Source: Clostridia bacterium (GTDB taxonomy: Bacteria; Bacillota; Clostridia; Oscillospirales; CAG-382). From it: a DNA stretch of 64,000 nt. The translations under genes were made by a program, and so were the position numbers. Positions 15,100-26,300 of this stretch are shown piece after piece. The first letter of the stretch is position 1. Every line of letters begins with the position of its first letter. Below the pieces are notes generated by a model. It was given only the letters and a program-made list of their open reading frames with translations. It ran no database searches and had not been told where the DNA came from. The stretch lies in NCBI GenBank assembly GCA_017447445.1, contig JAFSNK010000021.1, positions 165,390 through 229,389 on the forward strand, given 5' to 3'.

Positions 15100-16926
15100 T
15101 TATCCTCCTATTCCCTTGTCAAGACTTGCGCCTGTTATCTTGTTGACGAGGGCGTTGCAAATAAGAATTGTTACGATCAGTATAAGGTTGATACCGCTTG
15201 AGAACGCGTACAGTCCCATCTCGTCGAAGTAGTCGAGCTGCGTTGAAAGGATAAGCCCCTGACCGCAGAGCAGCATAAACAGCGACAACTCGCGCAGACA
15301 GGTCATGAACGGCAGCAGAAAGCCCGATACTATCGAGGATTTCTGTATCGGCACGATGATGCGAGTCATCCTCTTGCGCCACGGGATATCCTGAATTATC
15401 GCCGCCTCTTCGATCTCTCCCGAGAGCTGCAGCATCGAATTCAGCGAGCTGCGGCTGGCAAACGGTATATACTTGACCGTACCTACTATGATCAGCAGCC
15501 AGTATGTATTGAAGAGGTTTATCCCGCTCGAGAAGAGCTTGAAAAACGCTATACTGACCGCTATCGAAGGCATCAGGTACGGCAGGAAGGCGACGCTGTT
15601 GACGTAGCCCGCCAGCTTTGAACGGCGTTTTTTCGATACGGCATAACCGATCAGCGTTCCTATCACGCCGGCGGCGAGGGCGCAGGCGACCGATACGAGC
15701 ATCGTGCCTCCGAATCCGCGCCAGATCATCTCGTTGAACAGCATTCCCTTCTGACCGTACATACCGTTTTCGGAAACGTTCTCGCTTGTGGTCCACCACT
15801 TCGTGGTTAAGTTGTCGGTGTTGAAGGTCTTTAGGAAGCTGTAGTCGCCCGGGTTAGGCAGGAAGGTCTCGAAGGCGAACGAAATGATCGGGAATATACT
15901 GGTGAAGAAGGTTATCAGCACCAATATGATCGCTATTACGATCTTTCCGACCTTTCCGAGATTGATGACAGACGTCTGCCCGGACTTGCCGGTAACTGTG
16001 GTATAGCTCTTACGGCTCTTGAGCGAACGTTGGTTGAAATACATTATGCCGATGCCGAGCAGCATCATAATGACCGCGAGAATACTCGCCTGACCGGCCC
16101 GGCGGTCGTTGATCTCTATATACCTCGTCGAAAGAGTTGTCAACCCGAGGAAGTGAGGCACCGGGTAGGAGCCCATCGCGCTTCCGAAAACGAGGAGTAT
16201 CGTCGAGAGAATGGCGGGACGTATGAGAGGAAGCGTGACGTGCGTCATTATCTTCCACTTCGGCGTATTTAGTATGGTCGCCGCCTCCTCGAGGTTGGCG
16301 TCCATATTTCTGAAAATACCGCCTATCAGTATATATGCGAACGGCGCGTAGTGAAGCCCCAGCACCAGAATGCTCGGGAACATCCCCGCACACCACCATT
16401 GAGGCATCGTTACGCCGAAAAGCCCCGCGAGAAGTCCGTCCCTGTTGCCGGTTACGGCAACCGAATCGAACATATTTTTCCACACGGTCGCCAGAGTCCA
16501 CTGGGGCATTATGTATGGAAAAATGAATATCGCGCTAAGGTATTTTTTGAATCTAAGGTTGGTCCTTGTGACCAAAAATGCAAACAGACCACCGTATAAT
16601 ATAGAAACGACGCAAGATCCGACGGCGAGTATCAGCGTATTTAGAAGCGGGTTCCACAGATTCTGCTTTGCGATAGTGCTGGTGAAAAGGTCGGTGTAAT
16701 TCACTATCGTGAAACCGGACGATCTGCCCGTAAGATTTGCGTCTATCGTACCGGGATGGATCTTGAGGGTATCCTCTACGATCGCCACGATCGGCGCAAA
16801 TGTGGTGAACGTGCAGATCACCGCCATGATCACCAGAATCGTATTCTGCGGCTTGGAAAAGAAAGTCTTGATCTTATTCCATATGACTGCCCGTCTGTTT
16901 GCCTGAGGAGAGAACGTCATCTGCAT
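15100..16926 (-). CDS. Double-length FbpB-type ABC transporter permease
   Basis: 608 residues made of two homologous halves of about six membrane segments each, the arrangement of FbpB/SfuB/ThiP permeases. Each half has an EAA loop that contacts the ATPase (LEEAATILNTPKWKIMTHVTLPLI and EEAAIIQDIPWRKRMTRIIVPI). The ATG at 16926 has AAAGGA 8 bases upstream. The gene lies between its solute-binding protein and ATPase genes, so one polypeptide forms the whole channel. Family members carry ferric iron, thiamine, phosphonates or organic anions. The substrate cannot be assigned from sequence. Confidence 0.92.
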   Translation of the reverse strand: MQMTFSPQANRRAVIWNKIKTFFSKPQNTILVIMAVICTFTTFAPIVAIVEDTLKIHPGTIDANLTGRSSGFTIVNYTDLFTSTIAKQNLWNPLLNTLILAVGSCVVSILYGGLFAFLVTRTNLRFKKYLSAIFIFPYIMPQWTLATVWKNMFDSVAVTGNRDGLLAGLFGVTMPQWWCAGMFPSILVLGLHYAPFAYILIGGIFRNMDANLEEAATILNTPKWKIMTHVTLPLIRPAILSTILLVFGSAMGSYPVPHFLGLTTLSTRYIEINDRRAGQASILAVIMMLLGIGIMYFNQRSLKSRKSYTTVTGKSGQTSVINLGKVGKIVIAIILVLITFFTSIFPIISFAFETFLPNPGDYSFLKTFNTDNLTTKWWTTSENVSENGMYGQKGMLFNEMIWRGFGGTMLVSVACALAAGVIGTLIGYAVSKKRRSKLAGYVNSVAFLPYLMPSIAVSIAFFKLFSSGINLFNTYWLLIIVGTVKYIPFASRSSLNSMLQLSGEIEEAAIIQDIPWRKRMTRIIVPIQKSSIVSGFLLPFMTCLRELSLFMLLCGQGLILSTQLDYFDEMGLYAFSSGINLILIVTILICNALVNKITGASLDKGIGG

Positions 16927-16954
16927 GGTGAACGATTCCTTTCAGCTTAATTGC

Positions 16955-17051
16955 GTCCGCCGCCGTACTTTGCCGGCGGCGGACCGGAAACGCGGGCGGC
17001 GTTATTCGCCGCCCAGTAACATCAAAGGCGTCGAAAAGGACGCCTTTGATG
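16955..17051 (-). repeat. Three tandem hairpins in the importer spacer
   Basis: Three perfect inverted repeats fill most of the 149-base gap between the solute-binding and permease genes: 11 bp at 16955-16965/16974-16984 (GTCCGCCGCCG), 8 bp at 16994-17001/17007-17014 (GGGCGGCG), and 13 bp at 17020-17032/17039-17051 (CATCAAAGGCGTC). None has a clear T tail on the minus strand. They probably stabilise the upstream binding-protein mRNA or partly terminate transcription so that it exceeds the permease. Confidence 0.8.
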
Positions 17052-17075
17052 GTTTAGGGTTTTTGCCGATTTATT

Positions 17076-18416
17076 TTATTTATCAGCGGCGGGGGTGTAT
17101 TTGTCGAGAGTCTCGATCCAGGAGCCGACAGTGAACGCGACCTTTGCGCAGTATGCGGGATCCTCAAGAACGAGTTTTCCGTCGCCTACCCACCAGTCGT
17201 AGCCGCGGTCGTTCTTTACGGGGAACTTGTTCTCGCCGTCTACATAACCGCCCTTGGCGTGGTTGTGGAGCTCTTCGTTCTCCTTTGCGACCTTAGGATT
17301 GGAGGAATAGCCGCCCATGTCTTTGCCCCAGGCCTCAAAGCCCTTCTGGGTGCAGGTCATGTACGCGATGAAAGCGCAGGCGGTCCAGGGCAGCGGGCTG
17401 TTGTCGGTGACGAACAGATAATGGCAGTAGCCGTAGCCGCCTATGCCCTCGTAATTGTCCTCGTAAGCCGCGACCTTAACGTTGTTCTTGGACTTGGTGT
17501 CGGATTCTTCGATGGAACGCAGCTTGGAGTAAACGAGCAGACCGAACTGGTCTACAGCGGAAGCGTCGACGAGGTTCTGGCAGATAGGTCCGTCGTCCTC
17601 AACCTTGTTGTAGGAGCCGACCCACAGTTTGATCCAAGCGAGAGCGTATTTGCCGTTTTCGCCGAGTCCGAAATCTTTTGCGGTTTCAGCGAGCGCGTCG
17701 ATAGTGGGCTGGAAGTATGCTTTTTCTTCGGCGGTGAGCTTATCGAAAGCATCCTTGAGATACTTGGAGTACTCATCCTTGGTCAGCATATAAAGGAAGT
17801 TCTTGCCGACGATCTCGGAGTCGATGTCCATAAACTGACCGTGAGCGTCTTTTGCGACGAAATCCCAGCAGTTGTCGAAAGTCTTGGTTCCGACGGAGTT
17901 GAACATGAACACCTTATTAAGAGTCTGCAGCGGGAGATAGCCTTCATACTTGTCGGCCGAAACGCCCTTTGCCTCTGCCCATTCCTTCGGAATGAAGGTG
18001 TCGAGGATACCGGTCTGGACCATCTTGCTTTCGATCTGGTTGCCGTCCTGAATAAGAGTCATTGCGTAAGTACCGACAGTCTTCTTGGATTCTGCGGTCA
18101 GCTGGTCGAATATCTTGTTGTTCTTCGGCTGCTGCCAGTCAAATTCAAGAGTATAGGTGCTGTCGATAGTCTGGAGATACTCAATAAACACGGGAAGCGC
18201 GCTCTTGCCGCGGCTGGAGTTGCCGACGCCGTAGAAGGTCTTGCCCTTGGATTCTTCGATCGCCTTCTTGGCAAGCTCTTCAAGAGACATGCCCTGTGCC
18301 TGTTCGATGATCTTCTGAACTTCGCTCTGTTCCTTTTTGGGTGTGGAAGAGCAGGCGGACAGCACAAAGGGGATCACCATAAGTGCTACGAGTACGAGTG
18401 CCAGGAGTTTTTTCAT
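17076..18416 (-). CDS. Extracellular solute-binding lipoprotein of the FbpABC-like importer
   Basis: 446 residues from the ATG at 18416, with GAGG upstream and a good signal peptide directly after it; an earlier in-frame ATG at 18455 would bury the signal. The lipobox is VLSAC, so the mature protein is lipid-anchored outside. The remainder resembles the AfuA/PotD-like binding-protein class (Ser/Tyr-rich binding cleft, GYGYCHYLFVTDNSPLPWTACAFI, two-lobe size). It is the first gene of the importer operon and has its own consensus promoter. Ligand unknown: iron complexes, polyamines, thiamine and organic acids are all possible for this class. Confidence 0.88.
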   Translation of the reverse strand: MKKLLALVLVALMVIPFVLSACSSTPKKEQSEVQKIIEQAQGMSLEELAKKAIEESKGKTFYGVGNSSRGKSALPVFIEYLQTIDSTYTLEFDWQQPKNNKIFDQLTAESKKTVGTYAMTLIQDGNQIESKMVQTGILDTFIPKEWAEAKGVSADKYEGYLPLQTLNKVFMFNSVGTKTFDNCWDFVAKDAHGQFMDIDSEIVGKNFLYMLTKDEYSKYLKDAFDKLTAEEKAYFQPTIDALAETAKDFGLGENGKYALAWIKLWVGSYNKVEDDGPICQNLVDASAVDQFGLLVYSKLRSIEESDTKSKNNVKVAAYEDNYEGIGGYGYCHYLFVTDNSPLPWTACAFIAYMTCTQKGFEAWGKDMGGYSSNPKVAKENEELHNHAKGGYVDGENKFPVKNDRGYDWWVGDGKLVLEDPAYCAKVAFTVGSWIETLDKYTPAADK

Positions 18417-18514
18417 AATAAAACCTCGCTTAATAAAATAATAAAATAAAGCCAAACCGCCGGACGAATATAGCAGTGGGATATTCGACCTTCCGGCCTG
18501 TTACTTACTGGAAC

Positions 18515-18543
18515 ATTTTACATCTAATTCGCTGTTGTGTCAA
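18515..18543 (-). promoter_or_regulatory. Promoter of the FbpABC-like importer operon
   Basis: Minus strand TTGACA (18538-18543), 17-base spacer, TAAAAT (18515-18520), about 100 bases before the start codon. Confidence 0.8.
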
Positions 18544-18738
18544 TATTCTTGGCGATAAATATACACTGTAAATCTCATTTTTATCAAATAAGACTAATTA
18601 CGAGATGATTTTTTGTGCATTTTCACTATTAAATCTTTTTTACGACAAAAAACCGCGTCCGCTTCAAAACGCGTCGGATCTTTAACGCGGATGAAGAGCC
18701 GCTTTGATCGCGTATAAAGCGTTTGCAAACGAAACAAA

Positions 18739-18770
18739 AAGCCGCCGGTTCAATTTGGAACCGGCGGCTT
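18739..18770 (-). terminator. Terminator of the 187-residue conserved protein gene
   Basis: A 13-bp perfect stem AAGCCGCCGGTTC/GAACCGGCGGCTT with 6-base loop and TTTTTG on the minus strand. Confidence 0.88.
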
Positions 18771-18850
18771 GATGATCCTTTGTATCTGCCGAATATTGAC
18801 CGAATCGCATTATATGTACGATTTGTTATTCGGGTTTATTACGTTTTGTT

Positions 18851-19414
18851 TTACGCCCAGGGATTGCTGCTTTCGGGTTTGCGGATATCGGGAAGCAGGA
18901 ACTGATCCCACAGATACCACTTGCCGTCTTTTGCTTCGCGAAGAACGACTTCGCGGGGGTTGTCGGCGCCTCCGGAGCGGATGAACAGTTTAACGTATCC
19001 CTCGTTCTCGTAGGAATAAGGATTGGTGCTTACGGAGATCGTATAGGGTTCCGTGGGAACGTAATCGTTCTGCGGGGTAGCGCCCTTGAAATAGGACCTC
19101 GGAACGTAATCCTTATCCATAAATCTGTCTTTAAGGAACTGCAGATCCATTCCGCTTAAAGGTCTGGGCCCGCGGAGATAGTTCAGCATTTCGATGGAAG
19201 CGTCTTTGTTTTCGGGATAGAAGCAAAGCGCGACAACGGTGAGAGCCGCGGTTTCGAACGGGCTGGTAAGCGCCGCCTGCGGAAGCGCTTTGAACCCGGC
19301 GACGTCATCCGGCAGCGCGGGAAAAACGATCTCTTCCGTCTTGTTGCCGACGTTGTTCATCGCTTTTTTAGCGGCCTGGTCAACTTTGTTTTTAAGATTA
19401 TCAAAAAGTCCCAT
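18851..19414 (-). CDS. Conserved protein of unknown function (DUF6935-like)
   Basis: 187 residues, no signal peptide. A short amphipathic N-terminus (MGLFDNLKNKVDQAAKKAMNN) precedes a compact domain with the phrase LPQAALTSPFETAALTVVALC and a C-terminal beta-rich part ending WYLWDQFLLPDIRKP. I associate this phrase with small Clostridial proteins grouped as DUF6935, but this is from memory of the pattern only. It is monocistronic, with its own promoter and terminator. The conserved region has many aromatic residues (PYTISVSTNPYSYENEGYVKLF). No function is suggested by its neighbours. Confidence 0.75.
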   Translation of the reverse strand: MGLFDNLKNKVDQAAKKAMNNVGNKTEEIVFPALPDDVAGFKALPQAALTSPFETAALTVVALCFYPENKDASIEMLNYLRGPRPLSGMDLQFLKDRFMDKDYVPRSYFKGATPQNDYVPTEPYTISVSTNPYSYENEGYVKLFIRSGGADNPREVVLREAKDGKWYLWDQFLLPDIRKPESSNPWA

Positions 19415-19444
19415 AGTTTATTCTCCTTTTATTTATTTGAGTAT

Positions 19445-19473
19445 ATTATATCATACGATTATCGGTTTTTCAA
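19445..19473 (-). promoter_or_regulatory. Promoter of the 187-residue protein gene
   Basis: Minus strand TTGAAA (19468-19473), 17-base spacer, TATAAT (19445-19450), 30 bases before the start codon. Confidence 0.8.
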
Positions 19474-19493
19474 GTAGAATATATGATTTTGGT

Positions 19494-20252
19494 TCAAGAA
19501 AACATCCATTCGAGAACGTATTGGATATATTCGTCCCAGAATTCCCAGGAATGGTTGCCGTGCGATTCGCGGTATTCGAGATCGTAACCGAGTTCGCGCA
19601 GCTTATCGCGGAAGCGGAGATTTTCGTTATAAAGGAAATCCTCGGTCCCCACACCCATAAACAGCGACGGCTTGTTTGGATCGTCCCTATGCTTTTCGGC
19701 GAGCTTGAACAAATCGTCGTCTTCGGGTACGGCGCCGTCCTCGCCGAATATCGGTACGGTAACGGGGTTTATCCCGCGCGAAGCGATATCGGTCGCGGAG
19801 GAAAGCCCGGCGCCCTTGCAGAATCTTTCCGATTCGCGCAAAGCGATCTTCAAAGCGCCGTATCCGCCCATCGAAAGCCCGGCGACGAAGTTGTCTTCCC
19901 TTCTGTCGGACACGTTGAAAAATTCACATACGCGGGCGGTCAGCTCCTTTGCGATGAAGGTGTAATACTTCAGCCCGTATTTCATATCCGTATAATAGCT
20001 GCGGTGCGCGCAGGGCATTACTACGCATATCCCGTATTTCGCCGCGTAACGTTCTATCGAAGTGCGGCGCATCCATATGGTGTGATCGTCGCTTAAACCG
20101 TGAAGCAGATACAGGACCTTGTATTTTGAAGCATTCGTCTCCGCACCGTTTATACCGATCTCGCCGTAGGAGCTTTTTTGCGGTATAACGCAATAGCATT
20201 CGGTCTGCATTCCAAGCGCTTCGCTGAAAAAATTAAAAGTAAGAAAAGCCAT
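19494..20252 (-). CDS. Esterase-D/tributyrin-esterase-like alpha/beta hydrolase
   Basis: 252 residues, cytoplasmic. LLHGLSDDHTIW near 47-58 supplies the oxyanion hole, GLSMGGYGALKIA the nucleophile Ser near 127, GTEDFLYNEN the acid, and GNHSWEFWDEYI near the C-terminus the catalytic His. This is the putative esterase family that includes esterase D (S-formylglutathione hydrolase) and the tributyrin or feruloyl/acetyl-xylan esterases of gut Firmicutes. No carbohydrate-binding module is attached, and no signal peptide is visible, so it probably removes small acyl groups from imported compounds. The AGGAGGG ribosome binding site supports the start. Confidence 0.88.
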   Translation of the reverse strand: MAFLTFNFFSEALGMQTECYCVIPQKSSYGEIGINGAETNASKYKVLYLLHGLSDDHTIWMRRTSIERYAAKYGICVVMPCAHRSYYTDMKYGLKYYTFIAKELTARVCEFFNVSDRREDNFVAGLSMGGYGALKIALRESERFCKGAGLSSATDIASRGINPVTVPIFGEDGAVPEDDDLFKLAEKHRDDPNKPSLFMGVGTEDFLYNENLRFRDKLRELGYDLEYRESHGNHSWEFWDEYIQYVLEWMFS

Positions 20253-20314
20253 ATTTCCCTCCTGCTCCCGCGGGGGGCCGGAAGCGATCCGCCGCGGACG
20301 TTCTTTCTGTTATA

Positions 20315-20343
20315 CTTATAACATATTTTGCCGGACGATTCAA
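20315..20343 (-). promoter_or_regulatory. Promoter of the esterase gene
   Basis: Minus strand TTGAAT (20338-20343), 17-base spacer, TATAAG (20315-20320), about 60 bases before the start. Confidence 0.65.
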
Positions 20344-20354
20344 TAGTTATTAAG

Positions 20355-20384
20355 AAAAAGCGCCCCCTTGCGGAGGCGCTTTTT
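20355..20384. terminator. Terminator of the large subtilase gene
   Basis: A 10-bp stem AAAAAGCGCC/GGCGCTTTTT with a 10-base loop, 13 bases after the subtilase stop on the minus strand. Confidence 0.85.
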
Positions 20385-20397
20385 GATTGTTGCGTGA

Positions 20398-23300
20398 TTA
20401 TGCGAGGTCTTCCCCGCGAGTGAAGTACGCACCTTCAAGCGCGGTATTGGGTTTTGCGGAAGCGCACGCTTCAAGGTCTACGTTTTCGAGTTCGATTATC
20501 GAACCGACCTCGATATCCGAGACAGCGTCACCGACAAGAGCGCCGGAGCCGATGGCGATTATGTATCCGCCTTCGGGTATTTCGGTATCGCCTTTTGCGG
20601 TGTTCTGATCGAAGTTGAGCGAAACGACCTTATTGTCGGCGCCGACAACTATGAAGGCGAATTCTTTGTAATCCTTGCCTTCGCTTACCACCACAGCTTC
20701 CGGCTGCGGAATGGTGTAGCTGCCGAGCACGTTGCGTTTGATCTGTGCGTAATCCGCCACGTCGATCTTGCCGTTGCCGTTGACGTCGGCGCGTTTGAAC
20801 TGCTCGGCGCTCAATTCATAAGAGCCGAGGAACGCGCGTTTCGCCATAGCGTAGTCGACAGCATCGATAGTGCCCTTGCCGTCTACGTCGCCGAGTATGT
20901 AATCCGGTTTTTCCTTGACTTCGGTGACCTCGTAAGGAGTATCCGCGTCCGCGTTGCCTACGATTATGGTTACGTCGGATTCGTTATACCCGTTTACGGT
21001 ATCGATAGCGATGCACGTTTCGATATACTCTATCTTCTGGACGTTTGTATAAGTCTCGCCGTCGAGCTCTACCGACGCGGTGATAAGGGTATTTCCGTCT
21101 TCATCGTTGTCGTAATCGATCTCGGCGATTATCACAAGCTCCGCTTCGTCGTCTTCGCAGGTGAAGGTTGCGACCGCGAGCGAATAGTCGTCGGACCACG
21201 TCCATACGGGTTCGCCGTATTCGTGTTCGGCAGCGGGAATAACGACAACGTAATCATCGACGTATTCTTCGCCCATAAATTCGACAGTCGCGAGGTAAAC
21301 CACCTTGCCTGCTTCGGTATGGGTAGCCGGGGTGGTCTGGCTGTTGACTTCGGCTTCGAGTTCGATTATCTTTTCGTCCTCGACGCGTATAACGGTAACT
21401 TTGACAGTGCCGTCTTCGTGCCATTCGAATGTAAGACCGCCGTAAGTATATTCGAGCTTATCAAGCACGACTTCTACCTTATCGGTATATTCGGTTTCAC
21501 CGAATCTTACGGTAGCGGTGTAAACGGTCTTGCCTTCGGCTTCGAAGGTCGCGGCTTCGGTCTCCGAGGTTATCTTCGCGGGGAGAACGATCTCTTCGCC
21601 GCATTCGTCGCAAACCAGTTTTACGGACGCCATGGAATAATCGTCAGCCCAAGTCCATTCCGGTTCGCTGATGACGTGTTCGTGAACGGGAGGAGTGCCT
21701 ATCGGGTACACCTCGACGATTTCAGCGTCTTCGTCGTTGATCTGGTGAACCGTCATAACGATCTCGGTGTAAACGTCTTTCTGGATAATGGTGACCAGAG
21801 CGGCTGCGAACGCGGCTCCCGCTTCTAATCCGTCGGGTACGACGAACGCGATCTTGCAAACGCCCGCTTCGGGGTCATAGCTGTTGGCACAGTATTCAAC
21901 GTTGCCGACTCCTGCCGTAAGACTGATTATTTCGGGATCGAATTCAAGTTCGACGTAGGCGTTTGTCGCGTCTTCATCGAGCGAAAAGTCGATAAGGAGA
22001 ATGTCGGTGTTGATCGCCTGGATCTCTTCCTTGCCGCGTACCGCGACCTTGGAGGAAGCTTCGATAACGGGCACCGCGCTTATAGCTTCCGGAGCTTTGG
22101 CGGTTTTTTCTTTTACAATGTATTCGGGTTCAAGGTCTGCATCGATCATCTTGCAGCCGAGACCGATTTCGTGACCGATCAGCGAATCATTACCCTCGCC
22201 GGGATCGTCGGAATCGTCGGGATCTTGGTTTTCATAAACCCCTAAGAGTAGAGCCGGCCATACGTTTTCACCGACGTTTCCGATGCAAACGGAAGTGTAA
22301 TAATCATACTCTTCGGTTTCGACCAATTCAAGCTCGTAAATATTGTTTGTATTGCCGTCGAAGGTCGAGAAATAAACATTTCCGTCGTCGCCGTACACCA
22401 TAGAATTGTAAGTGGTGGAATAATCGTATTGCACAGACAGTCTCAAATCGGTTTCATACAGTTCTAATCCGAGTCCGCCGTTGATGTCCGCACGGAATAA
22501 CCATATGAAGCCCATATCGTCCATGGCCAGGAACACGTCTGAGGTGTCGCTTACACCAGCCCATGCTATAGATATGAATTGAGATGCTCCGGTGTAGTTG
22601 GAAAGATAGTTCTTAAGGTTATAGCCGTAGTTGAACGTATTGCTCATAATGTCGTTCGCGTACAGCAGAAATCCTTCTGCAACGGCGTAAGCCTTATTGG
22701 TTCCGTTTGTAACATTGTAAAGGTACGCCATGGCGATGTCTTCCATAGGAGCTCCGAAAGCGGATGTGCTCTCGGATGTCTCCAGGATCTCCAACGTATC
22801 GGGATCCATCTTATTGATGTATCCTTGTCCGTCTTGCATGTAGAGAGCATCGCCGAGCCAATCGTAGACAGCCGCTGTGGGTCCGAAGTCAAATTCGCCG
22901 ATGGCATGCCAGGATTCGTCGTTGAGATCCCATTCGAATTCAAACGAGTATCCGTCTTCATCCTGAAGAACGCCTTCCAAGGTGTTATTCAAAACGAACA
23001 CTTCAACATCGCATTCCGCATATGCTTCCTCGTCGAGCACGGAAGTTGCGGTGATGGTAGCAAAGCCCTCTGAAACCGCAGTAATAATACCGTTTTCGTT
23101 TACAACGGCGACGGAATCATCGGAAGAGCTCCAAATAACGGTGTCGTCAACGCCCCAAGGATCAACGGTCGCGGTGAGTTTTGCGTTCAAGCCCCTGTAA
23201 ATACGAAGCGCGTCGTTGCTGAGAGTGATCTCGACGTCTTCGTTGAGTTCCGCGGGATTGAGGTTGATCTTGTAGGTGGAAAGGTTGCCGGCATAGTCGT

Positions 23301-26300
23301 ATACCTCTATGAGGATATGCGGATCAATGTCTGCAAGCGTTTCGATGACGCCGTCTTCGATAAGTTCGGTGAAATCGAGCGAGAATTCGCGGGTTTCGCC
23401 TTCGGGCACCTCGGATTCGGAAGAACCGTATTCGGCATATTCTTCGCCGCCCTCGGTGGAGATGAACACAGCCGCGATATACTGATTATCGGTAGCCGTG
23501 ATATCGAGACGGTCAAAACCGCCCTTCTTGGTATCGTAGTGCAGGTCGACGTTATCGATCACGGGAGCCGTGTTATCGATCTTATAAGAGATCGAGTAGA
23601 AAGCGCCTTCGCCCAATTCGTCCCAACGGATCGAACCGTCTTTGTTCTGGTAATACTCGTTTGCAAGAACGACGGTAGCGGTAAGCGTGGTTCCTTCTTC
23701 AACCGCGTCGCCGGGGGTATACCCGATATTTATATTGGTGTAAGGCCTCTGCCAAACTCCATCCTCCACATAATAGTGAGCCGCAAAATAACTACCGAGT
23801 TCTCTTGCATACAGCACTTCGCCGTCTTCGCTTTCAACGGTGACCATACCGCCCACCGAGTTGCGGATCTGCGAATAACGCACCGAATTAAGAGTCGCAG
23901 ATGCGTTAAGAGCGTTACGTTCGGGATAGTATGCAATGTTTCCTTCCTCGTCGTAATCGTTTATCAAGGGGTTGCCGATCATCATATAAGTATCCGAGGA
24001 TCCTTCATCATTGTATATGAAGGATTTGATGAAATAGGAAGTGTTGCCGAGAGCAGCATACATATAGGGAACAAGTTCGGTTTGATTGCTAAAGAATTCT
24101 ATTGCATCGCCGTGGTCGAACATGGAAGGTTCGGACCAGTCGCCGTAGTAACCGAGAACGGGGATGGAATGAACAACGCCGATAGCGCCGTCATAGCTGT
24201 CCTGCTCTGCGGCATAGACGTAGCCTTCGATGTATGCGCCCTTATCGTAGAAATCATCGATATCGAGAAGTTCGACCGAAGCGATGATCTGAACGCTTTC
24301 GCCCGCGGGAACCATAACGTTAACGCTGTCGATAACGTCAAGCGCGAGATATGCGTCATAGGAATCGATATCGCCGTCTTCATCGATATCCGCGTTTTCC
24401 ATTTTGTTGAACTCTTCAATATTGCCGATTACGTATTCGAGTATCATTTCGATATCGTTATGGCTTACAACTCCGTCGTCGTTGAAGTCGTATTCAAGAG
24501 CGGCTTCGTAATCGAACGCTTCGCCGTTTACAGTCCATACAACGTTGGATTCGAGAATTGTCGTCAATGAGTCGAGGTAGGACGCGATCCCAACAGGAAC
24601 GTCATTCGGGTCCTCAAACATATAGTAGAAGAAAACATCCTGAGTAAAGAACTGCGCATCGAGCAGATAGCTTACGTCTTCATCGGAGAAGTTGTTTATG
24701 GAGAACGAAATATCAAAGTTCTTGCTGTAAACCTCTCCGAGCTCGGCTTTGACTTTGGCGTCGGAGGCGGAAGGAGTGGTATCCTCGTCCATAAGAATGA
24801 AGGATTTAGCGGATATTACGGCAAGAGCGTCGGCAAGACCCGCGCCCTGTCTGATAACGGGATAGTAGCATCCGGAATCTTCTTCTAAGAGAGGATGCGC
24901 TGTGGACATAAGCAGCGAAGTGGCAAGCTGACGTTCGCTTAACCCGGTCTTTGCAATAAGATCGTTTTCGCGGATGTACTGAGCGAGCGTCGCTATGAGA
25001 CCGCTGATCTGCGGCGCGGCCATAGAGGTGCCGGACATGAGTTCATATTGATCGTGTCCGCCTTTGAAGCCGCCTTCTTTGGAACGGTTGTAACCGAACG
25101 CGGAATAGATGTTTCCGCCGGGAGCGGTGATTTCCGGTTTAAGAGTAAGATTTTCGGAAACGCCCCAGGAGGAGAAGTCGGACATGGTGTAGTAATCGCT
25201 GTCGTAATACACCGATTCGATGCCTTCGGCGACAAATATCTGACCGGTATAATAAAGCACGTTGCCATCGCCGTCTTCAACGGCTTCGGCGGTTTCTTTG
25301 ATATACTGTCCATCCGAAAGCAATATGCTTACGGCGGGAGCGGTATAGTTGTAACCGGTGAGGTTCATATTGATAACGCCGGGCTGGTTGTTTACTATAA
25401 TGGTAGCGATAGCGCCGTTTTCAACTGCGGCGTTTGCCTTTTCGAAGAAAGAGGTCGTACCGCGGTTGCAGATCGCGATCTTGCCGGCAAGTACGTCGGC
25501 CACGGCGGCAAAATCATCCGCAGTGCCGGGAGCGTCAACGTAAACAAAATCTTGAGTTCCGGCAAGTGTCTTTATCGGTGCGTTATTGTAATTCGTGATT
25601 TCGGAATAGAAGAAGTATTCGTCTTCGTATTCCAAATATCCGCCGGTGTTGCCGTCGTTTTCAACAGAAGCGACGCAAAACGATTCGACGTAAGATCCGG
25701 GGCTGCCTACGGTGTTGTATTTCACGTCTTCGGAATAAAGATATCCGGGATAACGTGCGTTCTCGGGCCAGGAATATGCGTTGCCGGCGGAGGTGACCAT
25801 GGTGAGGTCGCTTCCCTGCAGTTTTTGCAGAATATCCTTATAAACAAAGTTATAAGCATTTCCGGCGGCGCCGGCCGTACCGAGCGAAAGGTTTACCGAA
25901 TCGGCGCCAAGAAGGATAGCGTCTTCGATAGCGGCAAAATAGTCGCTATCATAGCCCGTGACAGCGCCGAAGTATTTCATAATAAGGAGCTGCGCGTCCG
26001 GCGCCTGACCCTGAGTACAGACTGATTCGAACGAGGGAACGAATCCGCCGTCGCCGTCGGGTACATAACGGTTGCCTGCGGCGATACCCGCGACGTGGGA
26101 ACCGTGCTCTCCCTGAATATCGTTGAGGTGGTTGACGGAAAGGTTATCATCTGCATAGTTGAACGCGAACGGTACTTTGCTGCTTAAATACAGATCGGCA
26201 GCGGAAATGTCGTCAAGACGTTCGGAAACATGAAGCTGATCGAGAAGGGCGGTTATTGTCTCTTCGTCGAGCAGGCTGACTTCGACGCCGTTTTCGATAT

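Larger units (their letters stand above)
18417..18850. other. Intergenic region upstream of the importer operon
   Basis: Holds the operon promoter (18515-18543), a leader with a weak hairpin (CCGG.../...CCGG around 18460-18497), AT-rich sequence to about 18650, a GC-rich stretch with short repeats of GCG/CGC at 18645-18720, and the terminator of the next gene at 18739-18770. No gene seen. Confidence 0.6.

Noticed and set aside
13782..15146. 454-codon plus-strand frame opposite the ABC ATPase gene
   Set aside because: Shadow of the ATPase gene, whose Walker and signature motifs are intact.
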